Of a stretch of 64,000 nt of DNA, positions 8,499 through 17,002 are shown piece after piece (the stretch's first letter is position 1; every line of letters begins with the position of its first letter). A program made the position numbers and the translations under genes. The notes beneath the pieces are model-generated. The model was not told the DNA's origin. It ran no database searches and saw nothing but the letters and a program-made list of their open reading frames with translations. Where the stretch lies: assembly GCA_028279375.1 (NCBI GenBank), contig JANQNW010000012.1, positions 62,001 to 126,000 on the forward strand, written 5' to 3'. Origin of the DNA: Phycisphaerales bacterium (lineage in GTDB: Bacteria; Planctomycetota; Phycisphaerae; Phycisphaerales; UBA1924).

Positions 8499-9469
8499 TC
8501 GGACTCGCTCTGAAGAGACTGGCGCAGGCGCCCCTGATCGTGCTCGTCGTGTACACGATCACGTTTCTGCTCGCGTGGGCGCTTCCCGGTTCGGCAGTGA
8601 TCAATGACGAAGGACGTCAGCCGCCGGCTGCCGTCCTGGAGGCGATGGAGCGCCAGTACAACCTGCACGATCCGTGGGTCTTTTACTGGGAGTACCTCGA
8701 GAAGGCGAGCGGCGTCGAGTATGCGCGTGCGCGTCTGGGCTGGACGCAGCGGCGCTCGGAAGCGCCGGTCTTTGACTTCGGCCCCTCGTTGAGGCACCAG
8801 GACTGGACGGTGAATGAGATCATCGCGAGCACGTTGCCGGTGTCAGTCGCGCTGGGTCTTGCGGCGATCTTCTTTGCGCTCGTCATCGGGATCATCGCCG
8901 GCATCATCGGAGCGCTGCGCCCGAACTCGATCCTCGACCTTCTCTCGCTTTGTCTCGCACTGATTGGTGTGAGCTTGCCGTCATTCGTTACGGGCGCTGC
9001 GCTTCTGTTGATCTTCCCGGTGTGGCTCGGCTGGGGTCGTGTTGGCGGTTGGGGACAACTCACGGACATGCTTCTCCCGGCGTTCACACTCAGTCTTCCG
9101 TTCGCCGCGTACATCGCGCGCCTGACGCGCATGGGCATGATCGACGTGCTCTCGGCGGATTACATTCGGACGGCGCGCGCCAAGGGGGCGCCGGAGCGCA
9201 CCGTGGTGCTTCGCCATGCCCTGAAGAACGCGTTTCTTCCGGTGTTGAGCTATCTGGGGCCCGCGGCGTCGTTTGCGATGACGGGCTCCTTCGTCGTCGA
9301 GATGGTCTTCAACGTGCCGGGTGTCGGACAGCACTTCGTCAACGCAGTCCTGACGAAGGATCTCTTCCTGATCATGGGCGTGGTGATGATCTACTCCACG
9401 CTGTTGATCCTGATGAACCTGATCGTCGATCTGCTGCTTATCTGGATCGATCCGCGCACCGCGGTCTAG
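8495..9469 (+). CDS. Peptide ABC transporter permease, OppB/DppB family
   Basis: 324 aa inner-membrane permease. The first segment (LIVLVVYTITFLLAWALPGS) and a long extracytoplasmic loop are followed by five core helices; the EAA loop that docks the ATPase is visible as YIRTARAKGAPERTVVLRHALKNAFLPV. The C terminus (LIVDLLLIWIDPR) matches the OppB ending. It overlaps the substrate-binding protein gene by 4 bp. Its partners OppC, OppD and OppF are absent; a convergent SlyX-like gene begins immediately after and even shares the stop-codon region, so the transporter must be completed by genes elsewhere. Confidence 0.9.
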   Translation: MIGLALKRLAQAPLIVLVVYTITFLLAWALPGSAVINDEGRQPPAAVLEAMERQYNLHDPWVFYWEYLEKASGVEYARARLGWTQRRSEAPVFDFGPSLRHQDWTVNEIIASTLPVSVALGLAAIFFALVIGIIAGIIGALRPNSILDLLSLCLALIGVSLPSFVTGAALLLIFPVWLGWGRVGGWGQLTDMLLPAFTLSLPFAAYIARLTRMGMIDVLSADYIRTARAKGAPERTVVLRHALKNAFLPVLSYLGPAASFAMTGSFVVEMVFNVPGVGQHFVNAVLTKDLFLIMGVVMIYSTLLILMNLIVDLLLIWIDPRTAV

Positions 9470-9681
9470 CGCTCATCCGGATCATCGGAATCGTCCGGGT
9501 CGTCTGCCTCGGCGCCCGCATTCAGGTGCTCCATGTGGCCTTCGAGCGCGGCGAGGCGACGCTCGCACTCGAGATTCCGCGACCGCAGTCGATCGACCTG
9601 CGCCTGGAGATCCTCGATCGCGCGCTCAGAGAACATCAGCGCTTCGGAGATCTTCTGGAGTTGATCATTCTGTTCTGCCAT
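9466..9681 (-). CDS. SlyX-like coiled-coil protein (71 aa)
   Basis: Short heptad-repeat protein: QKISEALMFSERAIEDLQAQVDRL is followed by a second coil and an acidic, disordered tail (AEADDPDDSDDPDER). Length, polarity and the early SERAIEDL segment resemble SlyX, a small family of unknown molecular role. Start at ATG 9681 (MAEQND); the frame remains open upstream, but the extra codons are antisense to the start region of the deacylase-like gene. The stop overlaps the stop of the convergent permease gene by 4 bp. Confidence 0.6.
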   Translation of the reverse strand: MAEQNDQLQKISEALMFSERAIEDLQAQVDRLRSRNLECERRLAALEGHMEHLNAGAEADDPDDSDDPDER

Positions 9682-9769
9682 GATTCGCTGCTCTCGAACG
9701 ATCATACGAGGAGACGAGGGGATCAGTAAGGGGAGACACACCACCCGCCATTCGAGTAGGCTTCGGCGC

Positions 9770-10426
9770 ATGCTTGCGCGGTTGAGCCTGATCACATCTC
9801 TCACTGTCGTGACATTCGGCGCCGCCTCCGCGTTCGCCGAGGCGTCGCTCCTCGCGGAGAGCGTGTCGCTCGAGTATCAGCCATCGGAGGCGATCGCGAA
9901 TGACAGTGAAGCTCCGGAGGATGTGGCGCCGGAGATCTCATCCAAGCGATTTGGAGAGCCGGGGACCTGGTGGTGGAGCGCAGGCGGCGGTCTTGCAGCT
10001 GCTGGAAGAGACGCCGATCTCTACTACAACGCTTTCTATTCGCTGGACTCCTTCCTCGCGGAAGACTTCCAGTTCTCGCTGGAGTTCAGCGGGTGGTTCT
10101 TCGATCAGGACGATGACAACGCTCTTGGCGGCGCGGTCAACATGATGTTCCGGTACCACTTCATCAGCGAAGAGGACTACACGATCTTCGCCTCCGTCGG
10201 CATCGGACTGATGGCGGCGACGGAGTCAGTGCCGGACGAAGGATCGGAGTTCAACTTCTCTCCGCGCGCTGGGCTTGGGTTCACCTACGAGTTCAGCGAT
10301 GGCCCGCAGCGGCTCGTCGGCGGCGTGCGCTGGCAGCATTTCTCGAATGCGAATCAGACCGGATCTGATCGCAACCCGGGCACGGACACGGTAATGCTCT
10401 ACCTCGGCGTCACATTTCCGTTCTGA
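9770..10426 (+). CDS. PagL-like lipid A 3-O-deacylase / acyloxyacyl hydrolase (outer-membrane barrel)
   Basis: 218 aa with a signal peptide (residues 1-24, ending SAFAEA), then alternating aromatic/polar beta strands and a terminal Phe (LYLGVTFPF) typical of outer-membrane barrels. The segment WQHFSNANQ near the C terminus matches the PagL H-x-S-N active-site motif (His190, Ser192); a TGSDRNPGTD stretch follows where PagL has its acidic member. PagL removes the 3-linked acyl chain from lipid A at the outer membrane. Start set at the ATG before the signal peptide. The activity is inferred; a non-catalytic barrel of the same fold remains possible. Confidence 0.72.
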   Translation: MLARLSLITSLTVVTFGAASAFAEASLLAESVSLEYQPSEAIANDSEAPEDVAPEISSKRFGEPGTWWWSAGGGLAAAGRDADLYYNAFYSLDSFLAEDFQFSLEFSGWFFDQDDDNALGGAVNMMFRYHFISEEDYTIFASVGIGLMAATESVPDEGSEFNFSPRAGLGFTYEFSDGPQRLVGGVRWQHFSNANQTGSDRNPGTDTVMLYLGVTFPF

Positions 10427-10438
10427 CGACGTCGAATC

Positions 10439-11497
10439 TCAGGCGTTGGCGGCGCTCTGAGTCGCGTATCCCTGCGGGTGCGCGAGCATCCACTGCCACG
10501 CGGAATCGATCATTGACTCCAGGTCCGGCGTGCTCGCGCTCCAGCCGAGTTCGGAGTTGATGCACGAGGGATCGCAATAGAGCACAGGAGGATCGCCGGC
10601 GCGACGCGGCCCTTCCGCGACCGGAATGTCCCGCCCCGTGACATTCCGCGCACAATCGATCACCTCGCGGACGCTGTATCCCTTCCCGATGCCAAGGTTG
10701 TAATGGCGCTGGTCGGCGCCATTCTCCGCCGGTTCGAGGGCATTGAGCGCGACAAGATGCGCATCGATCAGATCCTCGACGTGCACATAGTCTCGAATGC
10801 AGGTCCCATCGGGCGTGGGATAGTCCGTGCCGTGGATCGTGATCTCGTCTCGCACACCGCAGGCGGCCTGGAGCACGACGGGAATCAGATGCGTCTCCGG
10901 ATCATGGTGCTCGCCGATCAACCGATCGCGATCAGATCCGGCGACGTTGAAGTACCGGAGCGCTGCGTAGGCGAATGGCCGGCCGGCGTCCTGGCAGTAT
11001 GCGGCGTAGTCCGCGAGTATCCGCTCGACGTGCAGCTTCGACCAACCATAGGGGTTGATAGGCTTCTGCGGGCAGTCCTCGCGGATGGGGATGCAGTTCG
11101 CCTCGGGCTCGCCGTACGTGGCGCAGGTCGACGAGAAGACGAATCGCTCGACACCGGCTCGGTGGCAGGCTTCGACGAGCGCCAGCGCCGCGGACGTGTT
11201 GTTGCGGTGATAGTGGAGAGGTTCCTTCACACTCTCGCCGACATAGGCAAGCGCAGCGAAATGAAGCACCGACTTCACTGCATGCTCGCGGAGCACGGAC
11301 TCCATGTGCACGGTTTCGCCGACATTCGATCGGACGAAATGCAGGCGGTCAGGCGCGAGTGAGCGAAGGCGCTCGATGGCTTCGATGTGACCGCGGCAGA
11401 GGTTGTCGACAACGACGACGTCGTGGCCATCGCGCAGCAACGCCTTGACCGCATGCGAGCCGATGTATCCGGCGCCTCCTGTGACCATCATGCTCAT
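10439..11497 (-). CDS. galE: UDP-glucose 4-epimerase
   Basis: 352 aa extended SDR enzyme interconverting UDP-glucose and UDP-galactose with bound NAD in the cytoplasm. Visible elements: the Rossmann motif GGAGYIGSHAVKALL at the N terminus, the active-site SSTCATYG, YGWSKLHVE with the Tyr and Lys of the YxxxK pair, and ALRYFNVAG. The start is MSMMVTGG at 11497, nine bases after a strong AGGAGG. It is divergent from the DUF368 transporter gene across a 146 bp gap, which fits a shared role in envelope glycan supply. Confidence 0.93.
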   Translation of the reverse strand: MSMMVTGGAGYIGSHAVKALLRDGHDVVVVDNLCRGHIEAIERLRSLAPDRLHFVRSNVGETVHMESVLREHAVKSVLHFAALAYVGESVKEPLHYHRNNTSAALALVEACHRAGVERFVFSSTCATYGEPEANCIPIREDCPQKPINPYGWSKLHVERILADYAAYCQDAGRPFAYAALRYFNVAGSDRDRLIGEHHDPETHLIPVVLQAACGVRDEITIHGTDYPTPDGTCIRDYVHVEDLIDAHLVALNALEPAENGADQRHYNLGIGKGYSVREVIDCARNVTGRDIPVAEGPRRAGDPPVLYCDPSCINSELGWSASTPDLESMIDSAWQWMLAHPQGYATQSAANA

Positions 11498-11643
11498 CGC
11501 CACGTGCCTCCTCTTCAAGTCAACGGGCTCCGGTATGTATCGGATCCCGAAGGCGACCTCGCCAAGAACTCCGCCAGAGACCCTCACTTCCGCACGCTCT
11601 ATAGTGCCGGCTCGGTGCAGAAGGCCGATAAGGAGAGGTACGC

Positions 11644-12948
11644 GTGGACGAGTCACAGGTTCGAGAACTCGAGGAGCATCCGCCCCCCTTTGCACCGGCT
11701 GACGCCGCGGGCCTCTTCCTGCGCGGATTAGCGATGGGCGCCGCAGACATCGTTCCCGGTGTCAGCGGCGGCACGATCGCGTTCATCACCGGCATCTATG
11801 AGCGGTTCATCGTTGCGCTGAAGTCCATCAGCGTGCGCTTTCTGCTGGACCTGGCGCGCGGACGGGCGAAACAAGCGGTTCGCTCTCTCTTGAGCATCCA
11901 CTGGGCGCTGCTGGCGCCGTTGGGGCTTGGAATCGTCCTCGCGATCATCGGCATGAGCAAGCTCATTCCGGATCTGATGGAGGACCATCCCGGGCCGACT
12001 TACGCCTTCTTCTTCGGCCTCATTCTCGCGTCGGCGTGGATGCCATTTGCGCGCATGAAGAAGCGCACGTCAGGCGACTTCGTCATCGCGATTGTGTTCG
12101 CCGTCTCGGCGTTCCTCTTCGTGGGATTGACCCCGGACGGTCTCAGTCTGCGATCGGTCGAGGAATCCGCTGCCGGGAAGACTGTGTTCTATCCGGCGAA
12201 AATCCGCGAGCCGGGCGATGTGCGAACGATTCGGGACGCCGGTCTCAGCGCCACGCCTGAGGATCAGCGAGCGGGCGTGCACTTCGTTCTCTTCGACGAG
12301 AAGGGACTCGTGACGACGGATCATGAATCGCTCTTTGACTCAGTTGACGTGTTGCGGACTGAGAGCGAGGTGGAGGCGTTCCTGGCGACCGCTTCGGATC
12401 TGGTCGTGCTCGAAGAGAGTCGCGCCGGCTACCTCTGGATCCTGGCGTGTGGGATGATCGCGATCTCGGCCATGATCCTGCCCGGGTTGAGCGGGTCATT
12501 CCTGCTCCTCTTCCTTGGACAATACCACGCGGTCCTCAGCGCGATCCACGGTTCGATCGACGGCGCGCTCTCCCTGCTGGGTCGCGAGCGCGGCGCGCTG
12601 GCCGAGTTGGTCGATCGCCTCTGGTGGGATGACATGCTCTTTCTCGGCGTCTTCATCGTCGGCGTGCTCTGCGGCGTGGCGATCTTCAGTCGTGTCGTGA
12701 CGTGGCTCTTCGAGCACAAGCACGATCTCACGATGGCGGCGCTCACGGGCCTGATGATCGGCGCGCTGCGTCAGCCGGGGCGCGAGTCGCTCGATGCGCT
12801 CGAGGTTCAGTCGATGGGGGAGAGCCAGCCGCGTTTGGTCTTCTTCGTCGTGGGCGCGGCCGTTGTCGGAGCGCTGCTGGTGGCGGCGCTGTCGTTCGTC
12901 GAATCGAGACTCCGCCGATCGCGCACGTCGCGCGCGAGCATGAGTTGA
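11644..12948 (+). CDS. DUF368 membrane protein, PopT-type undecaprenyl-phosphate transporter
   Basis: 434 aa polytopic membrane protein. The DUF368 signature GAADIVPGVSGGTIAFITGIYERF lies at residues about 30-55 and is echoed in the second half by ISAMILPGLSGSFLLLFLGQY, the two inverted repeats of the family. Members (PopT) have been shown to return undecaprenyl phosphate across the cytoplasmic membrane for wall and O-antigen synthesis. An extra roughly 100-residue soluble insertion (from about 165 to 260) between the halves is longer than in small homologues. GTG start at 11644 with AAGGAGAGG six bases upstream. Its 3' end overlaps the convergent zinc-ribbon gene by 142 bp. Confidence 0.85.
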   Translation: MDESQVRELEEHPPPFAPADAAGLFLRGLAMGAADIVPGVSGGTIAFITGIYERFIVALKSISVRFLLDLARGRAKQAVRSLLSIHWALLAPLGLGIVLAIIGMSKLIPDLMEDHPGPTYAFFFGLILASAWMPFARMKKRTSGDFVIAIVFAVSAFLFVGLTPDGLSLRSVEESAAGKTVFYPAKIREPGDVRTIRDAGLSATPEDQRAGVHFVLFDEKGLVTTDHESLFDSVDVLRTESEVEAFLATASDLVVLEESRAGYLWILACGMIAISAMILPGLSGSFLLLFLGQYHAVLSAIHGSIDGALSLLGRERGALAELVDRLWWDDMLFLGVFIVGVLCGVAIFSRVVTWLFEHKHDLTMAALTGLMIGALRQPGRESLDALEVQSMGESQPRLVFFVVGAAVVGALLVAALSFVESRLRRSRTSRASMS

Positions 12949-13346
12949 CCGGCGAGCGAGATCTCCGAGGGTGGAGGCTGATAGTTCGCCGGAATCGGGC
13001 CCAGCCGATGTTGACCAGCGATTCGGCCGCATTCGGGGCAACGCTCTGTCGGGAGTCCGGCGAGGTCATACGCGCAGAAGTCGCATGTGCTCTCATTCCG
13101 CGTGCGCGGGATGCACGCGATGAAGTAGCTGACAAACACGATCAGGGCGGCGTAGGCGCCGGCCGGGATGTAGATCCAGGTCGCCGGCGGCTCACCCGGC
13201 TCGCGTCCCCAGTGCTCGACGGACATCCACGTGAGGATGAAGATCGGGATCAGCGAGACAACCGGCGCTACGAACGCAGGCCACGATCGCCGGAATCGCA
13301 CGGCGATGAACCAGATCAGCACGGCGTAGGCGAGCAGGAAGACCAC
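12807..13346 (-). CDS. Membrane protein with zinc ribbon (179 aa), unknown function
   Basis: Three predicted transmembrane segments (about residues 2-18, 23-43, 58-79), then a CDFCAYDLAGLPTERCPECG zinc ribbon (Cys88, 91, 103, 106), then a Ser/Thr/Ala-rich low-complexity tail. The ribbon with YDL-G between the Cys pairs is a recurring module in Phycisphaerae membrane proteins. GTG start at 13346 with GAGG eight bases upstream. The last 47 codons lie opposite the end of the DUF368 gene; the tail composition looks weakly constrained, so the functional part probably ends near residue 125. Confidence 0.65.
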   Translation of the reverse strand: MVFLLAYAVLIWFIAVRFRRSWPAFVAPVVSLIPIFILTWMSVEHWGREPGEPPATWIYIPAGAYAALIVFVSYFIACIPRTRNESTCDFCAYDLAGLPTERCPECGRIAGQHRLGPIPANYQPPPSEISLAGQLMLARDVRDRRSLDSTNDSAATSSAPTTAAPTTKKTKRGWLSPID

Positions 13347-13419
13347 GACTCAGGACCTCGGGACTCTCGGGAGTGCGGCCAATCGTAGACGTCCTCGTCG
13401 GGGGGACGCCACACCGACT

Positions 13420-14559
13420 TCAGAGGCCGGGCGTAAAGAACGTCCGCAAGGAGTCCATGATGTCGTCTCGGCCGTTGACGCGGCTGGTTATGAGCACCGG
13501 GCCCTCGTCCTGCCATCGGGAGGGTTTGGCCGGGCGCCCCTTCGGGAAGGCCTCGTGCAGGACGTTGATGAAGTTGCCGCTGCCGTAGGCGCTGGCGACC
13601 TGGCAGTAACCGAACATGTTGCACGCAGGCAACAGGATGTCGTCGAGCATCTTGGCGCACAGGCGATTGTCCGCCTCGCTCGAGTTGTCGCCATCGGAGA
13701 AGTGGAAGAGATAAATGTTCCAATCGTCCGGGTTGTAGCTGTCGTCGAGGATCTGTTTGCAGCAGTTGAGCGCGCTCGAGATGCGCGTGCCGCCATCTTC
13801 GCGGACGCTGAAGAACGTCTCCTTGTCTACTTCCTTCGCGGCGACGTCATGCACGACGTATCGAGACTCGATGCCGTCGTAATTGCGGCGCAGCCAGGTG
13901 TCGATCCAGAAGGCCTCGAGGCGGACGAGTTCTTTCTGCTCACCGCCCATGGATCCCGAGACGTCCATCATGTAGATGATCACGGCGTTGGACTGGGGAG
14001 ATTTGACCTCCTTCCAGCTGCGGTATCTCAGGTCGCCTCGAATGGGGATCACAACAGGGTTGTCCGGGTCATAGTCGCCCATTGCGAGCTGGCGGCGCAG
14101 CGCTTCCCGATAGGTGCGCTTGAAATGTCGCAACGACTCTGGCCCTGTCGGACGAATCCCGGAGTACTTATCTTTCTGCGACGTGATGTGATGCGCGCCC
14201 TTCGGCTGGATGCGCGGGAGCTCGAGTTCCTCCGCGAGGATGTCGGCGAGTTCCTCTAGAGAGACATCCACTTCGCAGATGTGCTGACCCTGCTGCTCGC
14301 CGCCGCTGTTGTCTCCCGCGCTTCCCTGCTGTTGGCCGACGCTGTCCCCCTCATCGCCCTCTCCCATGCCGACGCCGCCGGCGTTGTCGCCGTACCGGAA
14401 CGTCGGGATGTCGATGTCATGGACCGGGATGGAGACGAGTCGCTTGCCTTCGCGGCCGATGAGTTCGCCCCGACTGAGGAATCGGCGCAGGTCGCGTCGG
14501 ATGCGTCCCTTGACGATCTGCCGAAAGCGCTGATGGTCCTGTGCGATCTTGCCTGGCAT
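13420..14559 (-). CDS. YeaH/YhbH family protein (DUF444, vWA)
   Basis: 379 aa. The N-terminal segment ([22 protein letters not shown], then [16 protein letters not shown]) and the Gly/Gln-rich linker are diagnostic of DUF444. The C-terminal half is a vWA-like domain with an intact metal site [10 protein letters not shown]. Family members are encoded beside the PrkA/YeaG Ser/Thr kinase and often SpoVR, and act in stress or sporulation signalling; neither partner is in this window. It is divergent from the ATP synthase locus across 72 bp. Confidence 0.9.
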   Translation of the reverse strand: MPGKIAQDHQRFRQIVKGRIRRDLRRFLSRGELIGREGKRLVSIPVHDIDIPTFRYGDNAGGVGMGEGDEGDSVGQQQGSAGDNSGGEQQGQHICEVDVSLEELADILAEELELPRIQPKGAHHITSQKDKYSGIRPTGPESLRHFKRTYREALRRQLAMGDYDPDNPVVIPIRGDLRYRSWKEVKSPQSNAVIIYMMDVSGSMGGEQKELVRLEAFWIDTWLRRNYDGIESRYVVHDVAAKEVDKETFFSVREDGGTRISSALNCCKQILDDSYNPDDWNIYLFHFSDGDNSSEADNRLCAKMLDDILLPACNMFGYCQVASAYGSGNFINVLHEAFPKGRPAKPSRWQDEGPVLITSRVNGRDDIMDSLRTFFTPGL

Positions 14560-14631
14560 GGATTGGCCCGTCTGGGAGGTCCTCCGGTATGTTCTACGAT
14601 CGGTTCAGCCCTCCGGTTGATCGAGGTTCGT

Positions 14632-14982
14632 ATGGGCGACGCAATCGGATTTCTTGCGGGGGCCGTCGGCGCTCAGAGCCCGGAGGCGTCGCAAGGGATC
14701 GCGGCTGAGGCCTCCGAGATCGGACATTCCATGGCGAGAAAACCCGGGGACCCTGATCTCTCAGATCTCAGGCGGATGGCGGGGCTGGGGCTCGAGTTCG
14801 TCAGCTCCATCGCCGGCGGCATCCTCCTCGGCTGGCTGCTCGATCGATGGCTCGGAACGGCGCCGTGGTTCCTTGTGGCCGGAATGGGAGTCGGACTCGT
14901 CGGCGGGCTCTCGAACTTCATCAAGGAAGCGATGCGGGCGAGCAGGAAAGCGGAAAGAGCGAGCAGACGTGAGCATGACTGA
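14632..14982 (+). CDS. AtpZ/AtpI-type ATP synthase accessory membrane protein
   Basis: 116 aa. After a polar N terminus come two hydrophobic hairpin helices: LEFVSSIAGGILLGWLLDRW and WFLVAGMGVGLVGGLSNF, the pattern of the short AtpZ family (F0F1-ATPase subunit, putative Ca/Mg transporter). It precedes an AtpI-like gene and atpB, the usual location for this c-ring assembly or Mg-supply helper. The start at ATG 14632 has GAGG six bases upstream; the frame extends further upstream only as antisense to the DUF444 gene. It overlaps the next start by 8 bp. Confidence 0.78.
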   Translation: MGDAIGFLAGAVGAQSPEASQGIAAEASEIGHSMARKPGDPDLSDLRRMAGLGLEFVSSIAGGILLGWLLDRWLGTAPWFLVAGMGVGLVGGLSNFIKEAMRASRKAERASRREHD

Positions 14983-15475
14983 GACGACTGATCACACAAG
15001 GCCGGTGGCGACGCCGGAGGCGGAGGCTGCGTCAAGCGAGTTCGTCCCGGAGCGGCCGGTCCACCGGCTCGATGTCGGGCCGGTGGTGACGCTCTCGACG
15101 TTACGTCTGCTCATCGCGATCCTGATCGCCAGCGCAGCGACAGGGGGGATCGGCTGGCTCGTGACGAGGGCGTTTCAGCCCGCCGCAGCTCACGTGGCAT
15201 GGTGGGGCGCAGGAGGCGTCGCGCTGGCTTTTCTTGCGGGTCTGGGGGTGCTCAGACCCTGGCGCGGACGGCATCTTGGGCGCTGGCCGATGGCGTGGCT
15301 GGCCCACCTTGGGGCGTGCTTCGTGGCCACCCTCGTTGTCGCTGGGGGATTGCTATACTCCGCGTCCGCTGGCGAGCACGCGGCTGTCGGTCTCGTCGTC
15401 GCAGCGGGTCACTTCATCGTTCTGATGGCTGAGGCCGTCGTGATCGGGAAGTGTCTCAAGCCGTATAGCGTGTGA
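14975..15475 (+). CDS. atpI: ATP synthase subunit I (AtpI-like)
   Basis: 166 aa with a polar 40-residue N terminus followed by four transmembrane segments (LSTLRLLIAILIASAATGGIG, WWGAGGVALAFLAGL, WLAHLGACFVATLVVAGGLL, AAVGLVVAAGHFIVLMAEAV). Position directly before atpB, with an overlap to the preceding AtpZ gene, and topology identify it as the AtpI-type accessory. Sequence in this family is poorly conserved, so the assignment leans on context. AtpI assists assembly of the c-ring in the inner membrane. Confidence 0.7.
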   Translation: MTETTDHTRPVATPEAEAASSEFVPERPVHRLDVGPVVTLSTLRLLIAILIASAATGGIGWLVTRAFQPAAAHVAWWGAGGVALAFLAGLGVLRPWRGRHLGRWPMAWLAHLGACFVATLVVAGGLLYSASAGEHAAVGLVVAAGHFIVLMAEAVVIGKCLKPYSV

Positions 15476-15566
15476 TTCGTGCCGGCAATCTTCGCCGGTG
15501 TCCGTCTCGCTCAATCCCGTTCGTTCATCGATCGTCTCAGTCGATTCGAGGCAAGAGATTCCGCCG

Positions 15567-16478
15567 ATGCTGTCGTCCCCTCTCAACGTTCTTGCAGCCG
15601 AGATGAACCCGCTCGGTCACGTCGTCGATAAGGACATCGCCGGCGCCTTCACGCTGCACTCGGGAACACTCATCATCGCGTCGCTGCTGACGCTCGTCAC
15701 GCTGATGTTCGCGGCGCGTTGCATCGCGACGGGCTCATCGCCTGACGGCTCAGGGAAGTACATCCCGAGAGGGCGCTTCGCGCAGATCATCGAGACCGTC
15801 TGTCTCTACCTGCGTGACAACGTCGCGCGTCCGCAGCTTGGCGACGCGACTGACAAGTTCATGCCCTATCTCTGGACGCTCTTCTTCTTCATTCTCTACA
15901 ACAACTACCTCGGCCTGATTCCGCTGCTCGATCTTCAGCATCTGGCCGGCGGCATCTTCATGAATGACTCGCACTGGGCCGTCATCGGCGGCACCGCGAC
16001 CGGCAACATCGCCGTCACCGGCGCGCTGGCCTTGATCGCGTTTGTGATCATTCAGGTCAACGGTCTGCGGAGCATCGGCTTCAAGGGCTGGGCGACGCAC
16101 TTCCTCGGCGGCGCGCCGCCTGCCTTGGCCTTCATCATGGTCCCCGTCGAAGTGATGGGCATGATCATCAAGCCCTGCGCTCTCGCCGTTCGTCTCTTTG
16201 CGAATATGGTCGCGGGGCACATGCTGCTGGCGACGACGATGGGCTTCACGGCTCTCGGATTCGCAGCCGCAGACGGCATTCTCGCCTACGTCGTCGGAAC
16301 ACCGATCGCGATTGTTTCGATCGGCGCCGGCGTCGCGCTTTTCTTCCTCGAGATCTTCGTCGCGACCATTCAGGCTTTCGTCTTTATGTTCCTGACGATC
16401 ATCTTCATCTCTCAGCTCATGCATCATCATGAGGAGCATGAGCACGCGGACGACGCGCACGCGGCGGCCGCTCACTGA
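15567..16478 (+). CDS. atpB: F0F1 ATP synthase subunit a
   Basis: 303 aa inner-membrane subunit forming the proton half-channels next to the c-ring. The essential Arg helix is visible as ALAVRLFANMVAGHMLL, preceded by the family strand MVPVEVMGMIIKPCAL, and the penultimate segment is LEIFVATIQAFVFMFLTIIFI. The C terminus is His-rich (HHHEEHEHADDAHAAAAH). The start is uncertain: ATG 15567 (MLSSPLN) has an AGAG nine bases upstream, while a GTG at 15498 adds 23 residues without a ribosome site. Followed by atpE. Confidence 0.93.
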   Translation: MLSSPLNVLAAEMNPLGHVVDKDIAGAFTLHSGTLIIASLLTLVTLMFAARCIATGSSPDGSGKYIPRGRFAQIIETVCLYLRDNVARPQLGDATDKFMPYLWTLFFFILYNNYLGLIPLLDLQHLAGGIFMNDSHWAVIGGTATGNIAVTGALALIAFVIIQVNGLRSIGFKGWATHFLGGAPPALAFIMVPVEVMGMIIKPCALAVRLFANMVAGHMLLATTMGFTALGFAAADGILAYVVGTPIAIVSIGAGVALFFLEIFVATIQAFVFMFLTIIFISQLMHHHEEHEHADDAHAAAAH

Positions 16479-16594
16479 TCTCTGATTTCCAACCGTGTAT
16501 CAGGGCGTGGCCTGAAGGCCCCGTCACTGAGTTGAACAGTCCACAGAACCCGCCGCGATTGCGGCGAACTCACCTTCGGAGTTGCGAAAAAACA

Positions 16595-16957
16595 ATGAAG
16601 ACCACCACCAAGACGATCATGATTGTCGCGGCCTCCGGCGCTGCGATCAGCATCTTCGGCGCCGACATGGCGTTCGCCCAGGATGCGGCCTCCGAGGCCG
16701 TTCAGGTCGCCGAGCAGAACGCTGAGGGCATGAAGGCAATCGGCAAGGGTCTGGGTGTCGGCCTCGCTGCCGGCCTCGCGGTCGTCGGCGGCGGCCCCGG
16801 CATCGGGCGCATCGGCGGTTCGGCCGTCGAGGCGATCAGCCGCCAGCCTGAGGCCGCCGGCACGATCGTCACCAACATGATTCTGACGGCGGCGCTCGTC
16901 GAGGGCGCGACGCTCTTCGCGGTCGTCGTCGGCTTCCTCGCGATGATCCTCATCTGA
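16595..16957 (+). CDS. atpE: F0F1 ATP synthase subunit c with signal-peptide-like leader
   Basis: 120 aa, about 40 residues longer than a typical c subunit. Residues 1-28 look like a Sec signal peptide ending MAFAQ. The hairpin follows: Gly-rich helix 1 (KGLGVGLAAGLAVVGGGPGIG), the polar loop RQPE at 83-86, and helix 2 with the ion-binding Glu103 in ALVEGATLFA. The residues around Glu103 lack the Ser/Thr pattern of sodium-type rings, so protons are the likely coupling ion. Sits between atpB and atpF. The leader is not a frame artefact: upstream ATGs are in non-coding sequence. Confidence 0.93.
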   Translation: MKTTTKTIMIVAASGAAISIFGADMAFAQDAASEAVQVAEQNAEGMKAIGKGLGVGLAAGLAVVGGGPGIGRIGGSAVEAISRQPEAAGTIVTNMILTAALVEGATLFAVVVGFLAMILI

Positions 16958-17002
16958 TCGCGGACTACGGCGTTCTTTCTCTGACTTCTTGAGAGCCAAG
17001 CA

